A DNA stretch of 64,000 bases from Diplonema japonicum (Eukaryota > Euglenozoa > Diplonemea > Diplonemida > Diplonemidae): NCBI GenBank assembly GCA_964019335.1, contig OZ025733.1, forward strand, positions 65,001-129,000. Reading direction: 5' to 3'. This document shows positions 10,694-21,154 of this stretch, one piece after another. The stretch's first letter is position 1. Each line of letters opens with the position of its first letter. The position numbers and the translations under genes are program-made. Under the pieces are notes generated by a model. That model did not search any database. It was not told the DNA's origin and worked only from the letters and a program-made list of their open reading frames with translations.

Positions 10694-11290
10694 CTTATTT
10701 TTTAAATTTGTTCACGCACCCCCCCCCCCCCCCCCCCAACTAATTACATCATCAATCTCATGAATGCTCCTTTGGTGCAAGTGACATAGATTTTTTGATG
10801 ATTTTTTTTTTTTAGAGGGAATTTATAAAAAAAAAAAAAAATACTGGCAAATCTCTTAGGTTGTCCGGGAGAAGAAATGTTCTAGGGGGGGAAAAAAAAG
10901 TCCTGGAAAGTTTTTGTGCCCCCATATAGTTCTTTTAAAGCGAATCGCCCCAAGAAATACACTCACCAACAGAGGCCAAATAAAATTCGTCTTTTTCCCT
11001 GGAAAAAAAATTAAGAGATTTGCAGTATGTATGGTTCACACCCCGGGTGTGGCTGTTTTATTTTCTCTTCCCCCCCCCCTTTTTTTCTTCGAGGTTTCGG
11101 GGCGACACTTTACAAGGGTGTTTGGTTGTCCCTTTAAAAAAAAAAAAAAAAAAAACCACATCAGCATCCCTCCCTGTCCCCCACCCCCAGTGATTTTTGT
11201 GTTCTTCACTTGTTATTATATTCACTCCTAATATCTGAAGCTTCTGGAGGGAAAAAAAAAAAAAAAAACAAACACAGAAGGAGAGGGAAC

Positions 11291-11863
11291 ATGGAACGTG
11301 CAAGGGAAGCGTGGCAGAGAGAAGACACAAAACGTAAGTATTTAGAGTTCCATTTCTCGGGGGGGCCCACCCGGCTAGTGCCCAACCCGCACCTCGGGCT
11401 TTTGAAGCTGAAGGTAAATAATATCATGCCCCTGAGGGACGGGAAGGGCGTGTCTTTGCCCGAGTTCGTGGCCAGGCAGGACAAAAAATGGAGGGAGAAG
11501 TTCAGGATAAAAGCCTACGAGCCCAGCACGGAGAGCGCTTCGTCCATCCCGTGCCCTGTTGTGGCGGTAGCAATGAAGAAGGCAGCACCGCAGGTAGTAA
11601 GCGATGCAGGTACCAGCACTGCCTCTAGCAGTACTTTGTCGTACGAGCCAGTTAAACGACTGCAGATCCCTTCACGTTGTGCGGCACGCAGCAGCTCAGC
11701 CTCTACTAAATCTATGGGAAGCCAGCTCCGCGAGCTCCAAGAGAGCCTTGCCTCCGTCCGCAGTGAGCGAGAACAGGTCTCTGCCGACCTGAACGCCACG
11801 AAACAGAACATCACCCTCATCAACCAGGTACTCCTCAAGGCGAAAAAGTCTCGCAGGCTGTGA
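11291..11863 (+). CDS. Unrecognised protein with C-terminal coiled coil
   Basis: A 190-residue protein. The N-terminal 80 residues are basic and mixed (for example LPEFVARQDKKWREKFRIKA). A Ser/Thr/Ala-rich linker follows, and residues about 143-182 form a heptad-like coiled coil (SQLRELQESLASVRSEREQV). The start follows ACAGAAGGAGAGGGAAC. It lies 136 bases upstream of a larger coiled-coil gene on the same strand, but no shared family is evident. Confidence 0.6.
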   Translation: MERAREAWQREDTKRKYLEFHFSGGPTRLVPNPHLGLLKLKVNNIMPLRDGKGVSLPEFVARQDKKWREKFRIKAYEPSTESASSIPCPVVAVAMKKAAPQVVSDAGTSTASSSTLSYEPVKRLQIPSRCAARSSSASTKSMGSQLRELQESLASVRSEREQVSADLNATKQNITLINQVLLKAKKSRRL

Positions 11864-11999
11864 AAAAGTTGAACCCCCCCCCCCCCCCCTTAGCCGGACT
11901 TGCTTCCGCAAGCTGCCCAACCAGTTTATTCAGTTTTCTTTTTTCTGTTTTTTTTTTAGCGCTTTCGTGTGTGAAGACGGCCCTTACACCTGGCAGGTT

Positions 12000-14450
12000 A
12001 TGAAGTCCTCTTCTTTCGACATGTCGCAGATAGGCAGCGACGCCGACTCCGCGTCGCACATGCAGGTGCAGAAGTACAGGAATGAGCTGGAGGCGGAGCG
12101 GTCGTTGTCGGACGAGCGGCTGCACGACATCAGGAAGCTCCAAAGGCAGTTGAACGAGATACGGAACCAGGGGCACGGCATGCAGGGCATGGACCAGCAG
12201 AAGGAGCAGGACCTCAGACGCATCATTCTTGACGAGAGACGCAGGGCCGACAGCGAGCACCTCATAGCCAACGAGCGCCTGGAGGACATACGGCAGCTGC
12301 AGGCACAGCTGAGCATGGTACGGGGATCGCAACATGGGTCCCATGACATGACGGTGGCGCTCAAGCAATCCGACGCACAGGTGCAAGCGCTGGCACAGAG
12401 GGAGAGCACCTTGAAACAGGAACTGCAAAGGGAAAGAGCTGCGCGTGAACGGGCAGAGCTTGCAGGAAGGAACAAGGAGCACGATGCGATCAACGGGAAG
12501 AAGGAACTGGACATCCTGAAGGACCAGTACGTGATGGAGCTCAACCGCCACCAAATGGAACTAGAGGCGTGGGAGAGGGAGAGGGCCGAGTGCAGGGAGA
12601 GGGAGGAGGAGCTGACATGCAAACTGCGCGCAAAACAAGAAATGCAAAAGACGGAATTCGGGGTGACGATCGACCAAGGCAAGGAGCGTGAGGACAGACT
12701 GCGCAGGGCAGCAGACAAGGAGTGGGGTGTTGCCGAGGACCGCCTCAACGAGATCCGCGAGCTCCAGCGACAAGTGACTACAATGCACGCACAGCTCACG
12801 GCGGCCCACAAACAGTTCTCCGACGAGAAGGTGACACTGCAGAAGTCGTACCGCAAGGAGATCGAGACCATCAAAAACCAGTTCGCAGGCCACCGCGAAG
12901 CCATCTGCAAGCAGCTCGAAGAAGAGCGAAGCCTCTCCAGCGAGCGACTCACTACCATCAGGTCCCTCGAGAGACAAGTAAAAGACCTAAACGAGCAGCT
13001 GGCATCTGCACCAGAGGGCGACGACCAGAGGTTCAGAGAAATGCAGAAGCAGACGGAGGCCTCTCTGGCGATCTACAGGAGCGACATGGAAGATCTGCGA
13101 AGGGTGTACAAGGCAGAGATAAAGGAATGTGAGAAGAAGCTTGCTGCGGAGAAACATGTTGGCGAGGAGAGGCTGATGGAAGTGTCCTCCGCGCAGAGAG
13201 CTGCCGCTGAGGAGCGCTCTGCACACCGCCAGGAGCTGGAAGCCGCACAAGCAGAGACGGAAAACCATAGGGCACAGTTTAAAAAGAGCGAGGAACAGCT
13301 GAAGGCAAGGCTCTTGGAGAAGGAAGAGGCTTTAAGGAGGCAGGTTGAGATCGAACGTGAGACGGCAGACGGGCGCTTGAAGGAGCTGCACGCCCTGCGC
13401 AGCCAGTATGCACACTGCAGTGTAAACACAACACAACAACAGGTTCCAAGACCTCAACGACGAGCACACGAGAGAGCTCGCAAAACAGCACAAGACTCGC
13501 GAGCAAATGGTATGCACAAGGGAAACAGCAAGCAAACACACAAACAGGCGATCGAAACGAGGAACCGTGAAGAAGAGGCGCGCAAGAGGGTCGACGACCT
13601 CATGGCCTCACGCGAGAAGTCTTTGATGGAACGGGAAAGAGCGCTGCTGGTGGAGAGGGAAGAGGCCATGAACACAGCACTGCGACAGGCCGCAAGCAAA
13701 GAGGACACGATCAGGAAGGACTTCGACGAGAGGGCAAAACTACTCGCAAAGAAGCACATGGAAGAGCTGGAGTACAGAGCGGGTGAGGAGCAGAGGAGAG
13801 TGGCCGATCTGGAACGTACACACAAGGCACAACTGGCAACCGCCAAGATGAAGGGGCAGAGAGAAGAAGAGTCGGCCGCAGCTGCCGCTGAACAGCTGAC
13901 TCGTGCACAACGGGAGAACGAGTCGCTGCGACACTCGCTGGCGACACAGAAGATTGAAATGGCGAAAGTGGAAGAGGACAACGGAAGGAGCATCGACATG
14001 TTGCAGCGGGAGTTCCAAGAGCAGCTGGAGACAAAGCGCAAGGAACTAACCGGCCTTCAGCAGAGCTACGAAACAGCACAGGCACACAGCGCAGCGGTCA
14101 ACGCTGCACAACTCGAAGCAGAGTCACAACTGGCTTCCTTGGAAAGCGAGCTTGCACGACATGTAAGCACCATAACTGTGCAGAAGGAGGAGATCACCTT
14201 GCAAGCAGCTGAGATCGTGAGGCGCACCACGGACGGTGCAAACCTGCAGTCGGAGAACGAAGCCATGAAATACAAGACAAAGATCCTTGCGGAGACGGCA
14301 GACGGTATGAAACCGGAGATGGCGAAGCTGGCTGCCGACAACTGCAAGTTGAAGCTTGAAAACACCAAACTACAAGAGCGGGAGTCAAGGCTCCGCCAAT
14401 GGGCCGAACGGGCCAGCGGCACACACATGAACTCCCTCCGTCTTAACTGA
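12000..14450 (+). CDS. Long coiled-coil protein, 3 exons with mini-introns
   Basis: About 791 residues, almost entirely coiled coil and probably cytoskeletal or scaffold (inference). The open frame crosses two mini-introns that together total 75 bases and so hide themselves: 13406-13442 (37 nt) and 13510-13547 (38 nt), both starting GTATGCACA and ending ACAG. Read spliced, the middle exon 13443-13509 gives QFQDLNDEHTRELAKQHKT, which continues the heptads; unspliced, the same bases give low-quality VPRPQRRAHE. A loosely conserved motif (S/A)(D/N)ERLxxIRxLQRQ recurs in the N-terminal half (SLSDERLHDIRKLQRQ, IANERLEDIRQLQAQ, VAEDRLNEIRELQRQ, LSSERLTTIRSLERQ, ETADGRLKELHALR). The ATG at 12000 follows a T tract and TTAG at 11959. 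Family not recognised. Confidence 0.75.
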   Translation: MKSSSFDMSQIGSDADSASHMQVQKYRNELEAERSLSDERLHDIRKLQRQLNEIRNQGHGMQGMDQQKEQDLRRIILDERRRADSEHLIANERLEDIRQLQAQLSMVRGSQHGSHDMTVALKQSDAQVQALAQRESTLKQELQRERAARERAELAGRNKEHDAINGKKELDILKDQYVMELNRHQMELEAWERERAECREREEELTCKLRAKQEMQKTEFGVTIDQGKEREDRLRRAADKEWGVAEDRLNEIRELQRQVTTMHAQLTAAHKQFSDEKVTLQKSYRKEIETIKNQFAGHREAICKQLEEERSLSSERLTTIRSLERQVKDLNEQLASAPEGDDQRFREMQKQTEASLAIYRSDMEDLRRVYKAEIKECEKKLAAEKHVGEERLMEVSSAQRAAAEERSAHRQELEAAQAETENHRAQFKKSEEQLKARLLEKEEALRRQVEIERETADGRLKELHALRSQYAHCSVNTTQQQVPRPQRRAHERARKTAQDSRANGMHKGNSKQTHKQAIETRNREEEARKRVDDLMASREKSLMERERALLVEREEAMNTALRQAASKEDTIRKDFDERAKLLAKKHMEELEYRAGEEQRRVADLERTHKAQLATAKMKGQREEESAAAAAEQLTRAQRENESLRHSLATQKIEMAKVEEDNGRSIDMLQREFQEQLETKRKELTGLQQSYETAQAHSAAVNAAQLEAESQLASLESELARHVSTITVQKEEITLQAAEIVRRTTDGANLQSENEAMKYKTKILAETADGMKPEMAKLAADNCKLKLENTKLQERESRLRQWAERASGTHMNSLRLN

Positions 14451-14667
14451 CAACTGTCCCCCCCCCCCCCCCCCCCCCCTACACACCCCATTTTCTTTTC
14501 CCTTTTTGTTTTGTAACATGTTGTACATCTTCTATAGACTGTTCTTTTTTTCTTCTTCTCATTTCTTTTGTACTGTACCTTATATTCTTTGAGAAAAAAA
14601 AGTGGAAACAAAACAAAACAAAAAAAAAAAAACCGCAACACAACACCCTTTTCCCCAGGAATTGCAC

Positions 14668-15898
14668 ATGAATCAGATAAAGAATAGGTCGCCTGATGGG
14701 AGGTACGTAAGGGGTGAATTTATAGCCAAAGGGGCGTTCAAGAAGGTGTACCAGGCGCTGGATGAAGAGGAAGGTTTGGAAGTGGCGTGGAACGAGGCGT
14801 CCCTCGATGCCGTCCTCGACAAGGAGGTGTCCGTGCTCCAGAAGATGCGGCACCCAAACGTGGTATCGATCCTAGAGACGTGGGACGACAAGGAGAGGAA
14901 GGTGAGGGTGTTCTTAACGGAGCTCCTGGCGAGCGGGTCGTTACGATCCTACGTAAAACGAATCTCACAAAGAAAACTAACAGGCAAAGTGATCGCAAGT
15001 TGGGGACGCCAGATATTAGAAGGCCTTGTGTATCTACACACAAACAACATTATTCACCGCGACCTGAAATGCGACAATATCTTCATAAACGGAAACAAAG
15101 GCGAAGTAAAAATTGGCGATTTCGGACTGTCTTGTGTTGTCTCAATGGCGGCAGGCTCGGTTATCGGAACACCAGAATTTATGGCGCCCGAGATTTACGA
15201 TGAACATTACACAGATAAAGTAGATGTATATTCGTTTGGAATGTGCCTGTTAGAGATGGCTACTGGGACTTACCCCTACGCCGAATGCGAAAACTGCGGG
15301 CAGGTCTTCAAAAGGGTGACGAGGGGGTCCCCTCCGAACAGCTTCAGGGAGCTTCCTGAAGGCGACTTGAAAACTATCATCAAGAAATGTTTAAAGCCTT
15401 GCGCAGATCGCCCGACCGCTCAAGAGCTTATAAACCTCCCGTTTTTCCACGTCCCGGAAAGCGAGGACGATGAAACAAACACAGCACGTGTCAATGCGAA
15501 CACCAACGCCAAGCAGATCACGAACAAGCCCCCTGTTGAGATCGTCAGGAGGAGCGACAGCGCGGAACTTAAAGGTGACACTGCGAGCGATCGACAGCAG
15601 TGCATTTTGGAAAAGTCCGAGGCGCAAAATGCTGCCTTTGCAAAGGCTTTGAGCGCGTACAATACCCTTGTGGAGTCCGAGGAGGCGGTCGGTGCAAATT
15701 ATCCAGTTGAGCCAGACCCTCTGGACAAAATAGATTTCGGCAGCCAGCCCGTTGAAAAAGCGGAAAGCACAAATTACAGTCAAAAAGTATGAATAAAGGG
15801 GGGGGGAAAAAAAGAAATCCTTACAGTTGTCCACCTTGCATGCTAACCATGTTAAAATTCTTCAGAAAATGCATGACATAATAGCAAAAAATGAATAA
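14668..15898 (+). CDS. WNK: WNK-type serine/threonine protein kinase, 2 exons
   Basis: WNK kinases lack the usual beta-3 lysine and in animals and plants sense chloride or osmotic state. Here the glycine-rich strand reads KGAFKKVYQ with Lys25 at the WNK catalytic-lysine position, and the beta-3 segment is EVAWNE, with Asn42 where other kinases have Lys. HRDLKCDN (130-137), DFG (151-153) and GTPEFMAPE follow. Kinase domain is about residues 13-275; the tail is short. Exon 1 ends at 15786. A 40-base intron (15787-15826, GTATGA...TTACAG) leads to an exon encoding LSTLHANHVKILQKMHDII and a stop at 15898, for 396 residues in all. Without that splice the protein ends one codon into the intron. The upstream CCCCAG at 14657 is a plausible acceptor just before the start codon. 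Confidence 0.87.
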
Positions 15899-16011
15899 CA
15901 CGGGGAGGCGGGGGGGGGGATAATTAGGGGTTTTTTTTTTGGATTTTCCCCGATTTTGTGCCCTTGTTGCAAAGATCGAAAAACATGCTAAAGTCTTGAA
16001 GATTTTTATTT

Positions 16012-16044
<33 letters not shown>

Positions 16045-17226
16045 TGATCTGAGAATCCTCCCAGAAATCAATTCTTTTTTCAAACCCCAGCGTTGTTCGG
16101 ATGCCTCTTGCGCAGATTTTCGAAATATTCCCATTCCCGTTTTTTTTTTCTTTTTTTTTTTTTTTTTTTTTCCATTATTTCTGAAAACCGACTCAAGACT
16201 TTGGTTTGGAAAAACCACACCACCCATTCATCTGCTTCTGTAGAAGCGTTTGTCGGCCTATGGGTTTAAAAAAAAAAATACTGTAAAATACAGTAAATAA
16301 AAAAAAGAGAGGGAAGGCGGGGGGTTTTTTTTTTTTTGGTCCATAATATTTCTTTTTTTTTGTTTTCCCTTTTCTCACCCTCCCCCCTTCCTGTTTCCTC
16401 GCTTTTTGACCTGTTTTTTTTTTCTCTTTGACTATTTCTAGCGGGTTTCTTTGTTTTTTTTTTCTCCATACATCCCTTGCAACCAATATGGAAGGAAAGG
16501 GTTGTTATCACGAGGGGGAAAAAAAAAGCCGATTTGTATGCGATCCCCCCCCAAAAAAAATGTCTTTTGCTTTTTTTTTTGTCAGGTGATAAAAAAAAAA
16601 AAAAGAGAGAGAGAAAGAAGGAACCCTGAAAGGCAAGAGGAAGGGAAGGGTAACACACCATATCTAGCTTCATTTTGATCCCCCCCCCCCCCACACCCCC
16701 TTTCTAACTTGTTCTTCATCCGTCTCACAGGGAATGTCTAATACTCAGGTTTCATAAGGGGGCAGGGGGGGGGGGGGGGGGGCGGGGGGTTGATGAAAGA
16801 TACCAAGAGGTAGAAAAGGAGAGAAGGGGGGGGGGGGGAGGACAAGGGAGGGCTGCTCCGTCCTATTCCTGTGTTACTGTTTGGTCCTCTGTTCAGTTAT
16901 GGTTATACTTTTCTTGTTCGTACTTAGTAGATCCTGTTTTTGCAAGGGGGGTGGGGAGAGAACTTGAGAGGGGGCAGGGGGGTGGTTTCATTCTATAGGT
17001 GTAGATCTTAAAAAAGAAAAAGATGGGGGGGTATGGGATTATTGGATTTGGGAAGTTTTACTACTCCTCCCATCCCCTCCTGGGTGGGTAGAGAACTTGG
17101 GGGGGGGGGGGGGGGTGCAGATGTGGCGATGAGTCGGGGCTTATTGTGACGAACATAGATTTTTTTTTAAAGAATTTTTTTCTCGAATAATAATATAAAA
17201 AAAAAAAAAATAGCTATTTACTGCAA
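15899..17226. other. Homopolymer spacer, G-rich in second half
   Basis: T and A runs to about 16680, then unusual G-rich sequence (16740-17110) with several runs of 8-18 G on the + strand. No protein-like frame and no recognisable RNA gene. Confidence 0.6.
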
Positions 17227-17334
17227 CAAGTAATGACTTTACCGTTACCTCGAGGTTCCGCATTTTACCGTCGAGGGCCCGCAGGGCCCGAGATGGTAAA
17301 ATGCGGAACCTCGAGGTCGGTAAAGCATTACTTG
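17227..17334. repeat. 108-bp near-perfect palindrome
   Basis: Left arm 17227-17280 and right arm 17284-17334 are inverted copies around a 3-base centre (GCA). The arms include GAGGTTCCGCATTTTACC and GGTAAAATGCGGAACCTC with a few mismatches. It is GC-rich relative to its surroundings and could form a long hairpin. It directly precedes a short inverted-repeat element, and its outer AAGTAATG motif is shared with that element's GAAGTAATG repeats. Confidence 0.85.
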
Positions 17335-17349
17335 GCGGTAGGTAAGTGG

Positions 17350-17993
17350 TTTTATTTCACGACACTCTGAAATTACTTCACCACAAGGGGCACAACAGGG
17401 TGACAAGGGGTACAACAAGAGAGGGGTTACAAAGGTTACAATACAAGTTGTTTTTCCTCCTTTTGTTGACTAAGAGCTGCCGCTGTCGCTGGCATTGCCA
17501 CTGTCACCATCTCTAATCAGGCCTTCCCATACCTAGCGCGGCCGCTGGCTCCTTTTTTTTCTGCTGCTTCGGTATTTTGAAGTCTTTTGGGGTGCTTGGG
17601 TAAGCTGACTAAGTTACCCTTACCCACAGAAGAGTTACCCACAGAAACTGGGAACAAGGCCTAGCCAAAAGTGGGCAAATTGGGAGGAAAAAGTAGTCCA
17701 ACTTGGAACTGAGCCGAGGCAAAAGTTGGCCAATTGAGCTGAACCTGGGGGGAAATAGCAAACTGAGAGGAAAAAGTAGCCCCACTGGGAACCGAACCGA
17801 GGCAAAAATTGGCCTACCGAGGCATATTATTTAACGGAAACCCCCTATTACTTCACGGAAAACAGGCCATTATTTCACCGTGAAGTAATGAGATTTAGCG
17901 TGAAGTAATGAGATTTAGCGTGAAGTAATGAGATTTAGCGTGAAGTAATGGGCCCCCCAGTGCGTGAAGTAATTTCTGAAGAGTGAAATAAAA
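17350..17993. mobile_element. Short TIR element, family M, copy A
   Basis: Left end TTTTATTTCACGACACTCTG and right end (complement) TTTTATTTCACTCTTCAGAA are about 30-bp inverted repeats, each continuing into AAATTACTTCAC. The 644-bp interior holds no protein frame. It contains an internal pair of similar blocks (TTGGAACTGAGCCGAGGCAA and GGGAACCGAACCGAGGCAAA). Non-autonomous MITE-like by structure. The segment 17701-17987 recurs at 32051-32287. Confidence 0.7.
17881..17950 (+). repeat. 20-bp tandem repeat, 3.5 copies
   Basis: The unit TGAAGTAATGAGATTTAGCG is repeated exactly three times (17881-17940), followed by TGAAGTAATG. It sits near the right end of element A, and the first half of the unit recurs in the terminal repeat. 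Confidence 0.9.
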
Positions 17994-18011
17994 AAAAAAA
18001 AAAAAAAAAAA

Positions 18012-18064
<53 letters not shown>

Positions 18065-18549
18065 AAGAAGAAGGATAATGTCATGTTCATCTTTAACCCA
18101 TCCTCTGAACGAATGGAAAAGACAAAACAGGGTTGGTGAAGGATCTATCGCAAAGCATCTTGCCAAAGGGCTGTTGAGAAACATTGCAAAAAATAAAAGG
18201 GGGGGGGGAAGGGTGATGAAAAAGGATAGTATGTTCCTTTTTTTTTTTCTTTCTTTTTTTCTTTTACAATGTTTTTTTTTTTTCTTTTTTTCCTCACGCT
18301 TCTCTCGAAAAAAAAAAAAAAATAAATAAATAAATAAGAAACCGAAAGAAACCCCTCCCCTGCTCCGCGTGTGAGAATTACCATACCTATTTGCAAATAT
18401 TATTAGGTATAAAAAAAAAACCAAATGAGTCCCTACCCCCTACGTTACTCTACTAAGAAGCTAGGCTTAGTAGGTGCTGTTGAAGGGTGCCTCTCATCCT
18501 GAATAGGACAGCACTAAGGAGTTGAAAGATAAGTCCGAAATTGAGTGCT

Positions 18550-18585
<36 letters not shown>

Positions 18586-18670
18586 GAGGAAAAAAAAAAC
18601 CCCCCAAAGTGAGGGGGGGTGAAAGAGAATGGGGAAGAAGAAAAAAAAAAAAATACATTTTTTTTTTTTT
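17994..18670. other. Homopolymer spacer
   Basis: A41 near 18021 and T32 near 18553, otherwise mixed sequence without a protein-like frame. It ends in the T run that abuts the TTAA of the piggyBac element. Confidence 0.6.
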
Positions 18671-20854
18671 TTAACCATTAAAGGACGAAGCGCTAGATAT
18701 CTAGCGATGAAAAAATTAAAATTTTTGTATAGGCATTTTAAGTACCATAGACCCTTACCCTTGCACAGAATGACCTAGTTCCGCGATTTCTTTTCAATCG
18801 AAAATCACTTTTGGCCCCAAGATTAACCTCCAAAAACACCCTCGAAACCAGTTTTTGGTGGCACGAAAGCTCAGATGAGCAGTACTGATTCAGACGAGTT
18901 CGGGAGTGCCCAAGGGGACATTCTCACTGACGATGGGACCTCACCTAGCGCCAGTAGTGACGAGAAGAGTGAAAATATGCCCTGGGAGAGGGATATTACG
19001 CAGGTTACGCGTAAGAAGTGACAGGACACAGGGGGGGGGCAGAAATCACCCTTTTCCCACATGAGTGCATCAAGGATTTCCAAGCTGTTCATCTCAATGG
19101 GGTTTGTGAAATCTCTTTGCACCGTTTGCAAGTACCACAACCCTGACTTTGACTTCACTGTGGACGATATCTATCAGTTTGTGGCTTGTGGGTGCTCATG
19201 GACATCATCCGCAAGGCTGGCATAAAAGATTACTGGCCGACCATTTGTGCCCTCGCCACACCTTTTTTTGGCAAGTGTAATGAAACGTTACTGCTTTTTG
19301 CGCTTACAGCGGTCGTTGCATTTTGGAGGGGTGAAGAGACAGGTTGCAAAAAATAAGATTCTTGCTCCCCTACCTGTCTGCAACACTATTCCCCCGGAGA
19401 ATCGATCATTGATGAGAGTATGATCAAGTCACACGGTAGGCATCGCTTCAGAGTATTCCAGCCTGCAAAGAGGACAGGTGAGGCTGTGCACCGGACAGAA
19501 TCTGACACAGGGTCGTGTTCAACTTGTCGCAGTGCTAATACCATTGTAAAAGCGTGAAAAAGCAATCAAACACAGCACTGTGGACCCCGATGTGAGGTAT
19601 CTCAGCACTTGGCATATTACCTTCCCATTTGGTGAAGGATCGAGGTCATTGTAGGGGGGTGCTGGTGTTTGGGAGCCCTGACTCGCGTGCAGGATTGGCG
19701 TACCACGTGATCACTGCAGAAGCACCAATGCTTATGATGCCAAAAAAGGACAACATGGCGACCAGAATGTCTCGGCGGCGGAGCTCTACTTCGAGCTTCT
19801 TGTCCTGCAGCTCGAGCGCGACAATGAAAGCTCTTACAACGTTCTCCCGTATCTCCTGCGGTGCCTTCAATGGCGTCTTGCTTGACATGAAGTGAACGTC
19901 GTGCTCAGTCTGAAAGCGCACCCCACGTGACTTGTCGATGCCACTATTCGTGTCCACCTGGTGGATGGCTCGGCATCGATAGCGTTCCCCTTGTACCCCG
20001 GCATCGATAACTTCTATACTGGCGTTACCCTTGTACAACAGATGTGGGAATCGGGTTTGTGGTGGAAACAATCCGAGGAAAGTCCAGTCAATGGTGGTAA
20101 CAATCCGAAGAAAACCGACAGAATGTACCTAATCTTGCTCCAGTGAAGAAGCAAGTAGGCCCAGGCAGGCCCAAAAACGGGTTCGCGATGAGCGACAACA
20201 GCTTTTCGACTGTTATGCGCCAGTCCGGAAACAACCGCCCAGCAAGCACCCGTTCTGAAATGGGGACCGAGGGGCCCAGGGAAGATGCCAGGCGCGACTT
20301 CACCAAAGGTCACTGGTCCAAAAAACTGGATGCAGCAAGACAATGGACACACCACATGCGTGTTTTGGGGGTCCGGGAGCAAACTATCTTCATCTGCAAG
20401 GCTTGTAACGTGCATCTGTGCCCAGCTTGCTTTGCGGACTATCACGAACCAGTGGTTTACCCACCCCAATCTACCCCCTCTGGAGGCCCGGCCACACCGA
20501 AGAAACGCCTAAGGACCAGCGTCTCCAAACACATACCCTTCTCCCCAGGTCGTCATCTGAGCCAAGTCCCAAAAGCAAAACCCCCCCTAGCACTCCGAGG
20601 CCCAAGCGAAAAAAGTAAGGAAGTGTCTAACCTATGGGTGGGGTTTTACAATAAATTTCACTTCAACTCCTTATTCTATTCACTTCCCAGGGCCTTTGAG
20701 GGGCGTCTGGGGGTGTTTTTTGTCCCTCCTGGGTGATGTATTTTCTTTTACACAAGCGTCGTTCTATGGTTGCATGCTCGAGGATGTTTTAATTTTAGAA
20801 AATAAAAAAGTCGACCTTTTTTTTGCCCAAAAACCCCCGTCCTTTAATGGTTAA
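18671..20854 (+). mobile_element. piggyBac-type DNA transposon, decayed
   Basis: The 2176-bp element (18675-20850) is flanked on both sides by TTAA (18671-18674 and 20851-20854), the target site duplicated by piggyBac. Its ends are 13-bp perfect inverted repeats, CCATTAAAGGACG and CGTCCTTTAATGG. A perfect 16-bp palindrome CGCTAGATATCTAGCG (18691-18706) lies just inside the left end, like the subterminal repeats of the family. It contains fragments of a piggyBac transposase (separate entry). The intact ends and TTAA argue for insertion as a unit, followed by decay of the gene. Confidence 0.9.
18875..20618 (+). pseudogene. piggyBac transposase pseudogene
   Basis: Pieces of a piggyBac transposase (DDE_Tnp_1_7 family plus C-terminal zinc domain) lie in order but in different frames. 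An acidic N-terminus from ATG 18875 (MSSTDSDEFG) stops at 19021. DIIRKAGIKDYWPTICALAT follows near 19200; IDESMIKSHGRHRFRVFQPA near 19410 carries the first catalytic Asp; IDNFYTGVTLVQQMWE near 20000 carries the second; and FICKACNVHLCPACFADYH near 20390 is the zinc-binding tail. Stops and frameshifts separate them, and the usual CxxC before the tail reads MRVL. The stretch 19540-19950 has no recognisable transposase sequence and may be an insertion. Not functional as it stands. Confidence 0.85.
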
Positions 20855-21154
20855 ATTTTTTTTTTTTTCGTTGTACGATTTTATATCTTTTTGTTCTCTC
20901 TCTCTCTTTTTTTTTTTTTTTCCATTTTTTTTTTTTTTTTTCCGGCCTCCATGAAAGAGGGGGAAAAAAAAAGAGAAAAAAAAAAAAAAAAAAGGTCAGC
21001 AACCTCCCCCATACACTTCCCCACATCCCACCCCTTACTTTTCTTTTTTTATTTTATGATTAGCAATCCACATCAAGGTAATGAAAACCTAATGAAAAAA
21101 AAAGGAGCTATTTATTGCCAACAAATTATGAAAAAACGGTAACGAGTGTTAAAT
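20855..21154. other. Short spacer
   Basis: T and A runs. Near 21104 the sequence AGCTATTTATTGCCAACAAA resembles AGCTATTTACTGCAACAAGT at 17212, so the two short TIR elements also share a left flank. Confidence 0.5.

Larger units (their letters stand above)
9469..11290. other. Gene-poor spacer with dispersed repeats
   Basis: AT- and homopolymer-rich, with C18 near 10720 and T27 near 10200. It includes three dispersed repeat copies listed separately. No protein-like frame. Immediately right of the inverted-repeat element are further short repeats of the type TAATCTGATTTTTATTTAG. Confidence 0.6.

Noticed and set aside
16740-17110. G-run region as a G-quadruplex regulatory island or telomere-like repeat
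   Set aside because: The runs are irregular in length and spacing, with no repeat unit; similar C and G runs occur all over the window.
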